DNA of 64,000 bases from Hugenholtzia roseola DSM 9546. GTDB lineage: Bacteria; Bacteroidota; Bacteroidia; Cytophagales; Bernardetiaceae. Under the pieces are notes generated by a model, which did not search any database, was not told the origin of the DNA, and worked only from the letters and a program-made list of their open reading frames with translations. A program made the translations under genes and the position numbers. The stretch spans positions 78,782-142,781 of the forward strand of contig NZ_KE383883.1 of the NCBI RefSeq assembly GCF_000422585.1, read 5' to 3'. The first letter of the stretch is position 1. Every line of letters begins with the position of its first letter. This document shows positions 50,573 through 59,243 of the stretch, piece by piece.

Positions 50573-52069
50573 ATGCAAACAAGCACAAATTCGGCACAAA
50601 CGTCAGCCTCTGCTACTCATACCAAAGTGCCTATTACAGTTGCCTACGGCGACGGTATCGGTCCCGAAATTATGGAGGCTACCTTGCGCATCTTAGAGGC
50701 AGCAGGCGCACAGTTAGATATCGAGGAGATTGAAATTGGAGAAAAAGTATATCTCAAAGGCAATACGGCAGGTATCGCGCCGCAAGCGTGGGATTCTTTG
50801 CGTCGAACTAAGGTATTTTTAAAAGCCCCTATCACTACGCCCCAAGGCGGCGGCTTTAAGAGTTTGAACGTTACGACGCGCAAAACCTTAGGGCTTTTTT
50901 CCAACGTGCGCCCTTGCGTTTCGTATCACCCCTTTGTGAGTACCAAGCACCCTGTCATGGACGTGGTTATCATTCGCGAAAATGAAGAAGACCTTTATGC
51001 AGGTATCGAACACCAACAAACCGACGAGGTTACGCAGTGTTTGAAGCTCATCTCACGCCCTGGTACAGAAAAAATCGTGCGTTATGCCTTCGAATATGCG
51101 CGTGCTTATGGTAGAAAAAAGGTAACTTGTTTTACAAAAGACAACATCATGAAACTGACGGACGGTCTGTTTCATAAAATCTTCGACGAAATCGCAACCG
51201 AATATCCCGACATCGAAAACGAACACTGGATTATCGACATCGGTGCAGCCAAACTTGCCGATTCACCCGAAAACTTCGACGTTATCGTCATGCCAAACCT
51301 ATACGGCGACGTACTTTCCGACGTAGCAGCACAAATCACAGGTTCAGTAGGCTTGGCAGGTTCGGCAAATATCGGCGAAGGCTTTGCCATGTTTGAGGCA
51401 ATTCATGGCTCGGCACCTCGCAGAGCAGGGCAGAATGTAGCCAATCCTTCGGGCTTGCTTTTGGGCGCAGTGCAGATGCTCGTCTATATCGGGCAGGCAG
51501 ATGTGGCAGAAAAAGTACACAACGCTTGGCTCAAAACGATGGAAGACGGGATTCATACCTACGACATCTTCAAAGAAGGTACAAGCAAGGAAAAAGTTAG
51601 CACCAGCGATTTCGCCTCTGCCGTTATTGCGCGTGTCGGACAGAAGCCTTCTACCTTGAAAGCCGTTAAATACGAAGGTGGCAAATCTATCAAAGTAACC
51701 AGCTCTCCTACCAAAAAAGGTAAGAAAGAAACTATCGGCGTAGATTTATTCCTACACTGGACAGAAGCCAACGGCGGCAAAGACCCCAACGTTTTGGGCG
51801 AATCTTTGAAACAATACGGCTACAACGGTCTGAATTTGAAGATGATAACCAATCGCGGTTTGAAGGTCTATCCCGACGGATTCCCCGAAACTTTCTGTAC
51901 CGACCACTGGCGTTGTCGTTATCAGAAAGCGGACGAGTCGCCGATTACACACAAAGAAATTGTAGAATTGATGCGCTTAGTTACCGAAGCAGGCTTCGAT
52001 GTCATCAAAACAGAAAACCTCTGCACCTTTGATGGCGTTAAGTCTTACTCTTTGGGACAAGGACAATAA
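50573..52069 (+). CDS. icd: NADP-dependent isocitrate dehydrogenase, Thermus-type with C-terminal extension
   Basis: A 498-residue TCA-cycle enzyme converting isocitrate to 2-oxoglutarate and CO2. The core (about 20-350) has VAYGDGIGPEIMEATL, the substrate loop LNVTTRKTLGLFSNVRP, NLYGDVLSDVAAQI and HGSAPRRAGQNVANPSG. The extra C-terminal domain of about 130 residues (IGVDLFLHWTEANGGKDP, FCTDHWRCRY) is the form known from Thermus thermophilus (about 496 residues). The ATG at 50573 gives a short Ser/Thr-rich leader. A terminator follows at 52117. Cofactor choice is by family, not proven. Confidence 0.93.
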   Translation: MQTSTNSAQTSASATHTKVPITVAYGDGIGPEIMEATLRILEAAGAQLDIEEIEIGEKVYLKGNTAGIAPQAWDSLRRTKVFLKAPITTPQGGGFKSLNVTTRKTLGLFSNVRPCVSYHPFVSTKHPVMDVVIIRENEEDLYAGIEHQQTDEVTQCLKLISRPGTEKIVRYAFEYARAYGRKKVTCFTKDNIMKLTDGLFHKIFDEIATEYPDIENEHWIIDIGAAKLADSPENFDVIVMPNLYGDVLSDVAAQITGSVGLAGSANIGEGFAMFEAIHGSAPRRAGQNVANPSGLLLGAVQMLVYIGQADVAEKVHNAWLKTMEDGIHTYDIFKEGTSKEKVSTSDFASAVIARVGQKPSTLKAVKYEGGKSIKVTSSPTKKGKKETIGVDLFLHWTEANGGKDPNVLGESLKQYGYNGLNLKMITNRGLKVYPDGFPETFCTDHWRCRYQKADESPITHKEIVELMRLVTEAGFDVIKTENLCTFDGVKSYSLGQGQ

Positions 52070-52116
52070 AAAACTCAACACCTGCCTTCGGGCTTGGCAA
52101 AAGTTTGAAAAATAGG

Positions 52117-52147
52117 GCGGAGGGCGTTTTGTTCTCCGCTTTTTTTT
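52117..52147 (+). terminator. Intrinsic terminator after icd
   Basis: GCGGAG pairs with CTCCGC across an 11-nt loop, followed by eight T, about 50 bp after the stop. Confidence 0.85.
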
Positions 52148-52212
52148 GGATTTTTTTGTGTTTTTATGATTTAGGAAAACATTAGCTACTTTTTATACAA
52201 AATCTTAAAAAA

Positions 52213-54636
52213 ATGAAGTCAAAATTTTTACTATTTTTGTTTTTTTTACTATGTGAAAATACAACGGCTCAAAATCTCCCCCGTTTGGATAGCCTACAAC
52301 AACGCTATCAATCTGCCCAAAACGACACCATTCGCGCCCTAAGCCTGCATCAAATTGCGCTTCTATATCAAGAAAACAATCCCGACTCTTGTTTATTTTT
52401 TGCCCAAAAAGCCCTACAAGAAAGTGAGCGCGTAGGGTATGAAAGGGGAAAGGGTTTGGCTTTGAATGTGATAGCAAAATATCATTACAATCAGCACGAT
52501 TACAAAGAAGCTCTCAATTTTTATGAAAAAAGCATTTATTTTTCACAAAAAGCAAATGATTTAGAAAATTTATCGCTATCGTTAAACTATCTTGGCGTGT
52601 CTTATTATTATTTGGGAAATTATGAAAAAGCACTTCAAACTTATCAGAAAAATTTAGAGGTGGATACCATTCTGAAAAACAAAAAAAATATAGCAAGCTC
52701 ACTAACGGCGATGGGCAACCTTTATTTTCATCGAGGCAATTATGTAAAAACCTTAGAACTCTACCAACAAAGCCTTAAAATGCTACAAGAAGCAGGCGAC
52801 AAAAGAGGGGAGGCAATTAGTTGGTCGAATGTAGGCAATATCCATTTTATGCAAAACGACTACGAATCTGCCCTTAGTTGTTATCTCAAAGGGCTTACTC
52901 TTTCTGAAAAAATACAAGATAAAAACTTAATTGCTTTGCATTTACAAAGCATAGGAAGCATTTATAGCGAACAAAAAAACTACGACCTTGCCCTTGATTA
53001 TTTTCAAAAAAGCCTTGCCATTAGAGAAGAATTGAAGGATAAAAAAGGTATCACCGCAAGTCTTTACTCTGTGGGAAAGACCTATGCGAACAAAAAAGAA
53101 TTTGAAAAGGCAAAAAACTACTTGAAAAAGGCACTTGAATTATTGAATGAAACTCATTATGACAAGGGCAAAATTTACCCACTTATTGCCTTAGCAAATG
53201 CCGCTTCTGCCTGCCAAGAGTACGAGCAAGGCATTGAGTACGCGAAGGAAGCCCTGCAAATTGCGCAAAAACTTCAGGCAACGCGCGAAATTTACTATGC
53301 CAGCAGCACCCTCTATGAAATTTACAAAGCTAAAGGCGATTTTGACAAAGCCCTCGAATACCACGAACTCTACAAAACCATTAGCGATAGCCTTTTCAGT
53401 GTGGAAAAATCGAAGGCAATAGCCGATTTAGAGTCGAAGGCAGAAGTGGAGCGCAAAGAGAAAGAAATTGAAATTTTAAACAAAAACAAAGCCCTTTTAG
53501 AAAAAAATAATGAACTGCAAAAGATTGAGAATGAACGTGAAAGAAATGTACGTTATGCCATAGAAAAGCAAGCCGAAGCCGACCGTTTGCGACAAATGGC
53601 AAAAGAAGCACAAAGTAAACAGCAGGCGGATAGCCTTTTGCAGCAAGCACAGCGGGCGCAGTTGCAGGCGGATAATTTTCGGATTCAAGCCCAAAAAAAG
53701 CAGGCAGAGCAGCGTGCCTTGCGAGCCGAAATGGAGCAGCAAAGATTGGAAAGTGAGCAAAAAATTAGCTTTCAGCGAAATCTTATCCTCTTGGGTACGG
53801 TTGTTTTGTTGGCTTTGATGGGAATTGCTTATTTTATTTATCGAAATCAACAACAAAAACAGCGCACCAACTTGCTTTTGGCAGAGAAAAATGAGGAAAT
53901 TAGGCTACAAAACGAAATGCTTGTCAGCCTCAATCAGACCAAAGACCAACTTTTTGCCATCATTGCACACGATTTGAGAAGCCCCATGTTTGCACTCGAA
54001 GAGGTAGCGATACAAATTCAGGCTCTTGCACAAAATCAGACCCTGCCTGCCCTCGAAAAATACAGCCAGCACCTCAATACTTCGGTGCAGCAAACCAATA
54101 ACCTGCTCAATAACCTTTTACAATGGGCTTTGATTCAACAAAATAGACCCCTACAAATAGACATTTATCCGTATCTTTTAACCGATATTTTAGAAGATAT
54201 GCTTGCTATCTACCAAAATATCGCCTTTCACAAAAATATAAACCTGCACTTTGAGATAGAAAATGATACACTTGTAAAAGTAGATGAGGCTTCCTTTCAA
54301 ATTGTTATCCGAAATTTACTCTCCAATGCCATTAAATTTACCCCTCCAAAGGGCAATATTTTGGTGCAGGCTTCGCGCCAAAAAGAGGCGGTATTGCTCA
54401 AAATTTCAGACACAGGAAATGGCATGACAAAGGATAAATTAGAACGAATACAAAATCAATTTCAAGCACTATCCGACCTAAGCGATTTAGAAACAACACA
54501 AAAAGGAACAAAAGGCGAAAAAGGAACGGGCTTAGGCTTGTTTCTTTGCGCTTATTTTGCCAAATTGAACCACCTAAACGTAAAAGTAGAATCCTCTGCA
54601 AAAGGAACAACTTTTCACCTATTTATACCTATTTGA
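52213..54636 (+). CDS. TPR-sensor histidine kinase
   Basis: An 807-residue inner-membrane kinase. A signal peptide (to about 20) is followed by roughly eight TPR units in the periplasm (about 30-400). A coiled coil (about 405-520), one membrane helix (about 522-545, LILLGTVVLLALMGIAYFIY) and a second coiled coil come next. The dimerisation domain has phosphoacceptor H586 in IIAHDLRSPMF. The ATPase domain shows NLLSNAIKFTP (N box), DTGNGM (G1) and GTGLGLFL (G2). It lies 27 bp before the LytTR regulator, its likely partner. Such kinases are widespread in Bacteroidota; the stimulus is unknown. Confidence 0.94.
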   Translation: MKSKFLLFLFFLLCENTTAQNLPRLDSLQQRYQSAQNDTIRALSLHQIALLYQENNPDSCLFFAQKALQESERVGYERGKGLALNVIAKYHYNQHDYKEALNFYEKSIYFSQKANDLENLSLSLNYLGVSYYYLGNYEKALQTYQKNLEVDTILKNKKNIASSLTAMGNLYFHRGNYVKTLELYQQSLKMLQEAGDKRGEAISWSNVGNIHFMQNDYESALSCYLKGLTLSEKIQDKNLIALHLQSIGSIYSEQKNYDLALDYFQKSLAIREELKDKKGITASLYSVGKTYANKKEFEKAKNYLKKALELLNETHYDKGKIYPLIALANAASACQEYEQGIEYAKEALQIAQKLQATREIYYASSTLYEIYKAKGDFDKALEYHELYKTISDSLFSVEKSKAIADLESKAEVERKEKEIEILNKNKALLEKNNELQKIENERERNVRYAIEKQAEADRLRQMAKEAQSKQQADSLLQQAQRAQLQADNFRIQAQKKQAEQRALRAEMEQQRLESEQKISFQRNLILLGTVVLLALMGIAYFIYRNQQQKQRTNLLLAEKNEEIRLQNEMLVSLNQTKDQLFAIIAHDLRSPMFALEEVAIQIQALAQNQTLPALEKYSQHLNTSVQQTNNLLNNLLQWALIQQNRPLQIDIYPYLLTDILEDMLAIYQNIAFHKNINLHFEIENDTLVKVDEASFQIVIRNLLSNAIKFTPPKGNILVQASRQKEAVLLKISDTGNGMTKDKLERIQNQFQALSDLSDLETTQKGTKGEKGTGLGLFLCAYFAKLNHLNVKVESSAKGTTFHLFIPI

Positions 54637-54663
54637 TATTTAGAAAACTTAAAAAAAAATTTT

Positions 54664-55410
54664 ATGCGTATCATTATTGTAGAAGATGACCCTCTGTATG
54701 CCGCTACGATGGAGCGTCTTATTGTGAAGATGGGCTATCAAATTGTGGGCATAACCGACAATGCCGATACGATGCTGCAATTTTTTCAGACCTTAGAACC
54801 CGATTTAGCCCTTTTAGACATTCACGTCAAGGGTTCGATGAACGGCATCGAGCTTGCCAAAAAGGTGCAAAAGTTGGGGTCTGATGTGCCTATTATTTTT
54901 GTAACTTCCTTTGCCGATGGCGATACCTTCGAGCAAGCAAAGAAAACGCTGCCCTACGCCTACATCATCAAGCCTATCAATGTAGCCAATTTGCAGCGTA
55001 CTATCGAGCTGGCTCTTATGCGGCAAAATTTTAAAGAAAAAAACAACAAGGATTTGCAAGCAAAAAACTGGGAAGAAGATATTTTAATCAAAGATTCTAT
55101 CTTTGTTAAATATAATAGCCGTATCATAAAAGTTCCGTTGCGCGAGTTGAGCGTTTTGGAAGCCAAAGACAAGTATGTCAAGATAAACACAACGCAAGAA
55201 AACTACCTTGTGCGTATGTCTTTGCGCGAAATTTTGGAAAAACTGCCACCTACGGAATTTGTCCAAATCCATCGCTCTGTGGTCATCAATGCCAGCAGGA
55301 TAGAAAACATCGAGCTGCGCGACAATACCGTACAGGTAGGGGGCGAAATATTCGACATCGGCAGAAACTACAAAGATGCCTTTCTCAAACGCCTTAATAT
55401 GCTGCTCTAA
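54664..55410 (+). CDS. LytTR-family response regulator
   Basis: A 248-residue cytoplasmic regulator. The receiver domain (about 1-120) has acidic pocket EDD at 7-9, phosphoacceptor D52 in LALLDIHVKG and the Lys of IIKPIN. The LytTR DNA-binding domain (about 145-245) shows ILIKDSIFVKYNSRIIKV, LEAKDKYVKINT, and FVQIHRSVVINASRIENIEL. It sits 27 bp after the TPR kinase gene and most likely accepts phosphate from it. LytTR regulators bind imperfect direct repeats in promoters; none was located here. Confidence 0.95.
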   Translation: MRIIIVEDDPLYAATMERLIVKMGYQIVGITDNADTMLQFFQTLEPDLALLDIHVKGSMNGIELAKKVQKLGSDVPIIFVTSFADGDTFEQAKKTLPYAYIIKPINVANLQRTIELALMRQNFKEKNNKDLQAKNWEEDILIKDSIFVKYNSRIIKVPLRELSVLEAKDKYVKINTTQENYLVRMSLREILEKLPPTEFVQIHRSVVINASRIENIELRDNTVQVGGEIFDIGRNYKDAFLKRLNMLL

Positions 55411-55488
55411 AATTTTTAAGATTTTTTCATAATCGCCTGATAATCGCCTGATAATCGCGACAGTTTGCCCCTTTGTTGCGTCTTTTCA

Positions 55489-55550
55489 GGGTGTAAAAAA
55501 AGTTTAAAAGCCTTTTTCCTCGTTATCTAATAGGAGGGCTTTTTACACCC
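55489..55550. repeat. Long imperfect stem downstream of the LytTR regulator
   Basis: GGGTGTAAAAAAAG at 55489 pairs with CTTTTTACACCC ending at 55550, with an inner AAAAGCC/GGCTTTT pairing. No T-run follows, so it may be an RNA structure rather than a simple terminator. Confidence 0.5.
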
Positions 55551-55624
55551 AAAGCCGTAAAAATTCTAAACCTATTTTAGGTATAATTTTAAAATCCATC
55601 TATTTTCGTCTAAACCACTTCCCT

Positions 55625-57382
55625 ATGCGCTTTTATACGACTTTGATAGCCGCTTTGCCGACATATTTTTGGCTCTTGGTAGGATTGGGGGGCTATCTTT
55701 TGATGCCTACCTCGCTTTTGGCGCAAACGCCCGACTCACTTTCGACCTCACCTTCGACCTCACTTTCGTCTTCGTCTTCCGCCGCAGGCGAAGACACAAT
55801 CTTGCATCTGGCGCGGCGTGTAGAGATTTCGGCAGAGGTAGAGCGGCAAGCGGATTATACCTTCTATCAGGTTTTTCCCTTAGCAGAAAAAGGGCTTGTT
55901 TTTAGCATGGAGCGCGTTTTTTTGGGTAGGAAAGAATTTGCTTTTGTAGGCTATGACAAAGAATTAGAAGCCCTTTGGCAACAAACTTATAGCCTCGAAA
56001 CGACAGAAACGCGGATTCGCCACTATTTTGTAGAAGGCTATTATCTCTACTTTTTACTTTACAAAAAAAACTATGAATATGAAATCCTACGCATAGACGC
56101 ACGCAACGGCGACCTCTACCAGATTCCTTATCGCAAGCTCATGAAATTTGAGGTACAATATTTTCGCGTTCTGAAAAATATTGCACTTTTGGGCGGTGAG
56201 GCGGAAGGAAAAGCAGCTGTGATTTATTGGAACATGCTCACAAAAGAACAAACCCTACTGCCAAGCCTTTCTAAAAAACAGACCTACGTAGCAGGTTTGG
56301 AAGTAGATACCGAAAATGAACAAATTTTGGTGATTTTGAACGGAAAATATAGCCAAAACAAGGAAATATTTTTCAATACCTACACCCTCGATGGCAAATT
56401 AGCCTATCAGACCAGCATCTTTCACAACGATGAGTACCAACTGATGACCTTTCGCCCCTATTTCATTGCGCCACGCCGCCTTTTAGAAACCGAAACCGCC
56501 GATTCGGTACAAACCCAAGAAGAGCAGTTGCTTATCTTAGGCACTTATAGCCTCAAACAGTGGCAGCAGACGCAGGGCATTTATAGTCTGATGCTCAAAG
56601 GGGGAAAGGAGGAGAGTTTGAAATTTTATGATTTTGCTTATTTTCAAAATTATTTTGGCTACCTCGATGCCAAAGCTCGCGAAAAAGTCCTTGCCAAGAT
56701 TGTCAAGCGCAAAAAAGAAGGCAAATTCAAGCGTTACGACCACGACTACTTTATCGGCGATTTGAGAATCCACCAAAACCGCCTCTTTTTGAGCCTGCAA
56801 GCCTATACAGGCGTGTATTATGGCAGCCGCTTTTCGCCTAATCCGCTTACGGCGATGCCCTATTCGCCCTACTACGATTACAGCCGCTATTGGATTCGCA
56901 ACGATAGGGGCTTGCTTCGTAGCAATATGAACCGCTATTACGACTATGAAAACTTTTGGAGCAATAGCAAAAAAGCACCCTCTATTTTTCGCTATTTCCA
57001 AACCATAGTCTGTGCCTTTGACACACAAGGCAGGCTCATTTGGGACAACCAATTTAGCCACAAGGAAATAGAAAAGACCGAACCCGCTATTTTTGTAGAC
57101 TACGCCGTAAAAAATGATACCCTTAGTTTCCTACAAATAGACGAGCCGAAATGGTACTACAAACAGACCCATTCCGACCAATTTGAGGAAGAACGACAGG
57201 AACGCGACCGCCGCACCCTTGAAAAAACCTTCAAAGAAGGGCGAACCAGCGACGAACTCATTTATGCTTGGTATGGCGATTATTTTCTGCACACAGGCTA
57301 CCAAATCATTCGCGCAGGCGAAGAGCCACGCCGCAAGGTCTTTTTTATCCATAAAATTTCCATCGAAACACAAACGCGCTAA
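55625..57382 (+). CDS. Exported protein of unknown function, WD/propeller-like composition
   Basis: A 585-residue protein with signal peptide (core YFWLLVGLGGYLLMPTSLLA, cleavage near LAQ-TPD), followed by a Ser/Thr-rich linker (about 35-55). The mature part has repeated Tyr-rich strand pairs (YYLYFLLYKKNYEYEILRID, IFFNTYTLDGKLAYQTSIF, FQTIVCAFDTQGRLIWDNQF), like irregular propeller blades. A basic Tyr/Arg-rich stretch lies at about 400-450. No family is recognised. The ATG at 55625 sits at the signal peptide. Likely periplasmic or surface located. Confidence 0.65.
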   Translation: MRFYTTLIAALPTYFWLLVGLGGYLLMPTSLLAQTPDSLSTSPSTSLSSSSSAAGEDTILHLARRVEISAEVERQADYTFYQVFPLAEKGLVFSMERVFLGRKEFAFVGYDKELEALWQQTYSLETTETRIRHYFVEGYYLYFLLYKKNYEYEILRIDARNGDLYQIPYRKLMKFEVQYFRVLKNIALLGGEAEGKAAVIYWNMLTKEQTLLPSLSKKQTYVAGLEVDTENEQILVILNGKYSQNKEIFFNTYTLDGKLAYQTSIFHNDEYQLMTFRPYFIAPRRLLETETADSVQTQEEQLLILGTYSLKQWQQTQGIYSLMLKGGKEESLKFYDFAYFQNYFGYLDAKAREKVLAKIVKRKKEGKFKRYDHDYFIGDLRIHQNRLFLSLQAYTGVYYGSRFSPNPLTAMPYSPYYDYSRYWIRNDRGLLRSNMNRYYDYENFWSNSKKAPSIFRYFQTIVCAFDTQGRLIWDNQFSHKEIEKTEPAIFVDYAVKNDTLSFLQIDEPKWYYKQTHSDQFEEERQERDRRTLEKTFKEGRTSDELIYAWYGDYFLHTGYQIIRAGEEPRRKVFFIHKISIETQTR

Positions 57383-57421
57383 GGCAGAAGGCGTACAAAA
57401 TGTTACCCTTTTGTTATGGCG

Positions 57422-57452
57422 TTGGTATTGCCGTTTGCATTGTGTAATTTTG
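57422..57452 (+). promoter_or_regulatory. Candidate promoter of the SpeA-like gene
   Basis: GTTG at 57421-57424 (TTG at 57422-57424 matches the -33 box), a 20-nt spacer, and TAATTTTG at 57445-57452. About 110 nt upstream of the start. Confidence 0.45.
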
Positions 57453-57568
57453 TGCGGTCAAAAGTAGGCACAAAAGCGGCAGTGCCGTACCCTTCGATTG
57501 CCTACTTTTGTTCAGGTCTTCCTTCCTCTCCTGATTTCCTTTCATCTGATAACCCCCCTTGATTCAAA

Positions 57569-58957
57569 ATGCAAAGTTATCTCGACCTACTCAAACTCAC
57601 TTTCTACCTCGATACGCCCGATTTTACGGTAGAAAATGGGGAGTTGTATTTTCATGGTGTGCATCTCAAACCCATCATCGAGCAATATGGTACGCCTTTG
57701 CGCTTGACTTATAGACCCAAAATAAGCGAAAATATCGCCCGTGCGCGTGCCTACTTTCAGCAGGCAATGCAGCGCGTAGGGTATCAAGGGAACTATCACT
57801 ACTGTTATTGTACCAAATCGTCGCATTTTTCTTTTGTCTTGGAAGAGGCGGTCAAGAATGGGGTACATCTCGAAACTTCTTCTACTTTTGATATCGAAAT
57901 TGCCAAGCGATTGCACCAAAAAGGACTTATCGATACCAACTTGATGGTAGTCTGCAATGGTTTCAAAAGAAAGGAATATTCCCAAAAAATTGTGGAGCTA
58001 ATTGGCGCAGGCTTCCAAAATTGCATGCCTGTATTAGACAACGCCGCCGAATTAGAGGCATACGCACAAGCCGATTTGCCAGAGGTCAAGCTCGGTATCA
58101 GAATCGCGACCGAAGAAGAACCCAACTTTGCCTTCTATACCTCGCGCTTAGGCATTAGCTACAAAGATGTAACGACGCTTTACAAAGAAAAAATAGCGAC
58201 CAATCCGAAGTTTAAACTCAAACTGTTGCACTTTTTTGTCAATTCAGGCATCAAAGACACGCTTTATTTTTGGAGCGAACTCAATAAGTTTATCTACAAA
58301 TATTGTGAGTTGAAAAAAATATGTCCCGACTTGCAATATTTAGACATCGGCGGTGGGCTGCCTATCAAAAATTCTTTGGGTTTTGAATATAATTATCAAT
58401 ATATGATTGATACCATTATAGAAAATATCCAAAAAGCCTGTGAAAAAGAAGGCGTACCCGTTCCCGACATCCTGACCGAATTTGGTAGCTTCACCGTAGG
58501 CGAAAGTGGTGCTATGATTTTTTCCGTTATCGGACAAAAACAGCAAAACGACCGCGAATGTTGGTACATGTTAGATGGCTCGATGATTACGCACCTGCCC
58601 GATATTTGGGGCATGAACCACAAATTTATCCTGCTGCCCCTTAGCAACTGGGAAAAAGCCTACCAACAGGTGCATCTGGGCGGCATCACCTGCGATAGCT
58701 TAGACTACTACGACTCGGAAGTGCATATCGCCAAACTCATGCTACCCGAAACCACCGAAAACGAACCCTTTTATGTAGGTTTCTTTAATACAGGTGCTTA
58801 TCAGGAAAGTTTGGGCGGCTATGGCGGGATTCAGCACTGCCTTGTGCCTGCGGCAAGACACGTCATTATTGATAGAGAAGACGACGGCACAATCCGCACC
58901 ACACTTTTCCGAAAAGAACAAGACGAAGAAGCGGTGATGGAAATTTTGGGATATTAA
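57569..58957 (+). CDS. speA: PLP-dependent arginine decarboxylase-like enzyme (short SpeA type)
   Basis: A 462-residue enzyme of the alanine-racemase-fold decarboxylases, making agmatine for polyamine synthesis. The PLP lysine lies in YCYCTKSSHFSF near residue 75. Other motifs: LETSSTFDIEIAKRL, YLDIGGGLPIKNS, LTEFGSFTVGESGA and HLGGITCDSLDYYD (the active-site Cys-Asp). The length is shorter than E. coli SpeA (658), a known compact form in this phylum. Carboxynorspermidine or diaminopimelate decarboxylase are alternatives; arginine is preferred from overall pattern. Confidence 0.85.
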   Translation: MQSYLDLLKLTFYLDTPDFTVENGELYFHGVHLKPIIEQYGTPLRLTYRPKISENIARARAYFQQAMQRVGYQGNYHYCYCTKSSHFSFVLEEAVKNGVHLETSSTFDIEIAKRLHQKGLIDTNLMVVCNGFKRKEYSQKIVELIGAGFQNCMPVLDNAAELEAYAQADLPEVKLGIRIATEEEPNFAFYTSRLGISYKDVTTLYKEKIATNPKFKLKLLHFFVNSGIKDTLYFWSELNKFIYKYCELKKICPDLQYLDIGGGLPIKNSLGFEYNYQYMIDTIIENIQKACEKEGVPVPDILTEFGSFTVGESGAMIFSVIGQKQQNDRECWYMLDGSMITHLPDIWGMNHKFILLPLSNWEKAYQQVHLGGITCDSLDYYDSEVHIAKLMLPETTENEPFYVGFFNTGAYQESLGGYGGIQHCLVPAARHVIIDREDDGTIRTTLFRKEQDEEAVMEILGY

Positions 58958-59243
58958 ATTTATTTCTATCCTATTTTCTGCTCCACTGCTACGGATTTTA
59001 AATGAGAAGGGGCTTGCCCAAAAATGTTATGTTCTACCAAAAGCCTTGTATTTTCAAATTTGATGCAAAATAAAATTTGGCTTGAATCCCAATTGGGTCT
59101 GAAAACCTTTTTTTGTTTCAATCCAACTTCGGACAAGGCAATGCCTTTTCCCTACAAAGTGGGTATGACTTTTAGAACTTAGCATTGCCAAACTTGTCCC
59201 TTCTCATTTTGAAAACTGCTTTCTCAATTTTCTAAAAATAGCC
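58958..59243. repeat. Degenerate MITE copy G in the gap before nuoN
   Basis: ATGTTATGTTCTACC at about 59023 and AGAACTTAGCATTG ending at 59187 are worn versions of the element ends; a GACAAGGCAATGCCTTTTCC hairpin lies between them. A separate inverted pair AAATGAGAAGGG (59000-59011) and CCCTTCTCATTT (59198-59209) encloses the copy. Nothing else is seen in the gap. Confidence 0.65.
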
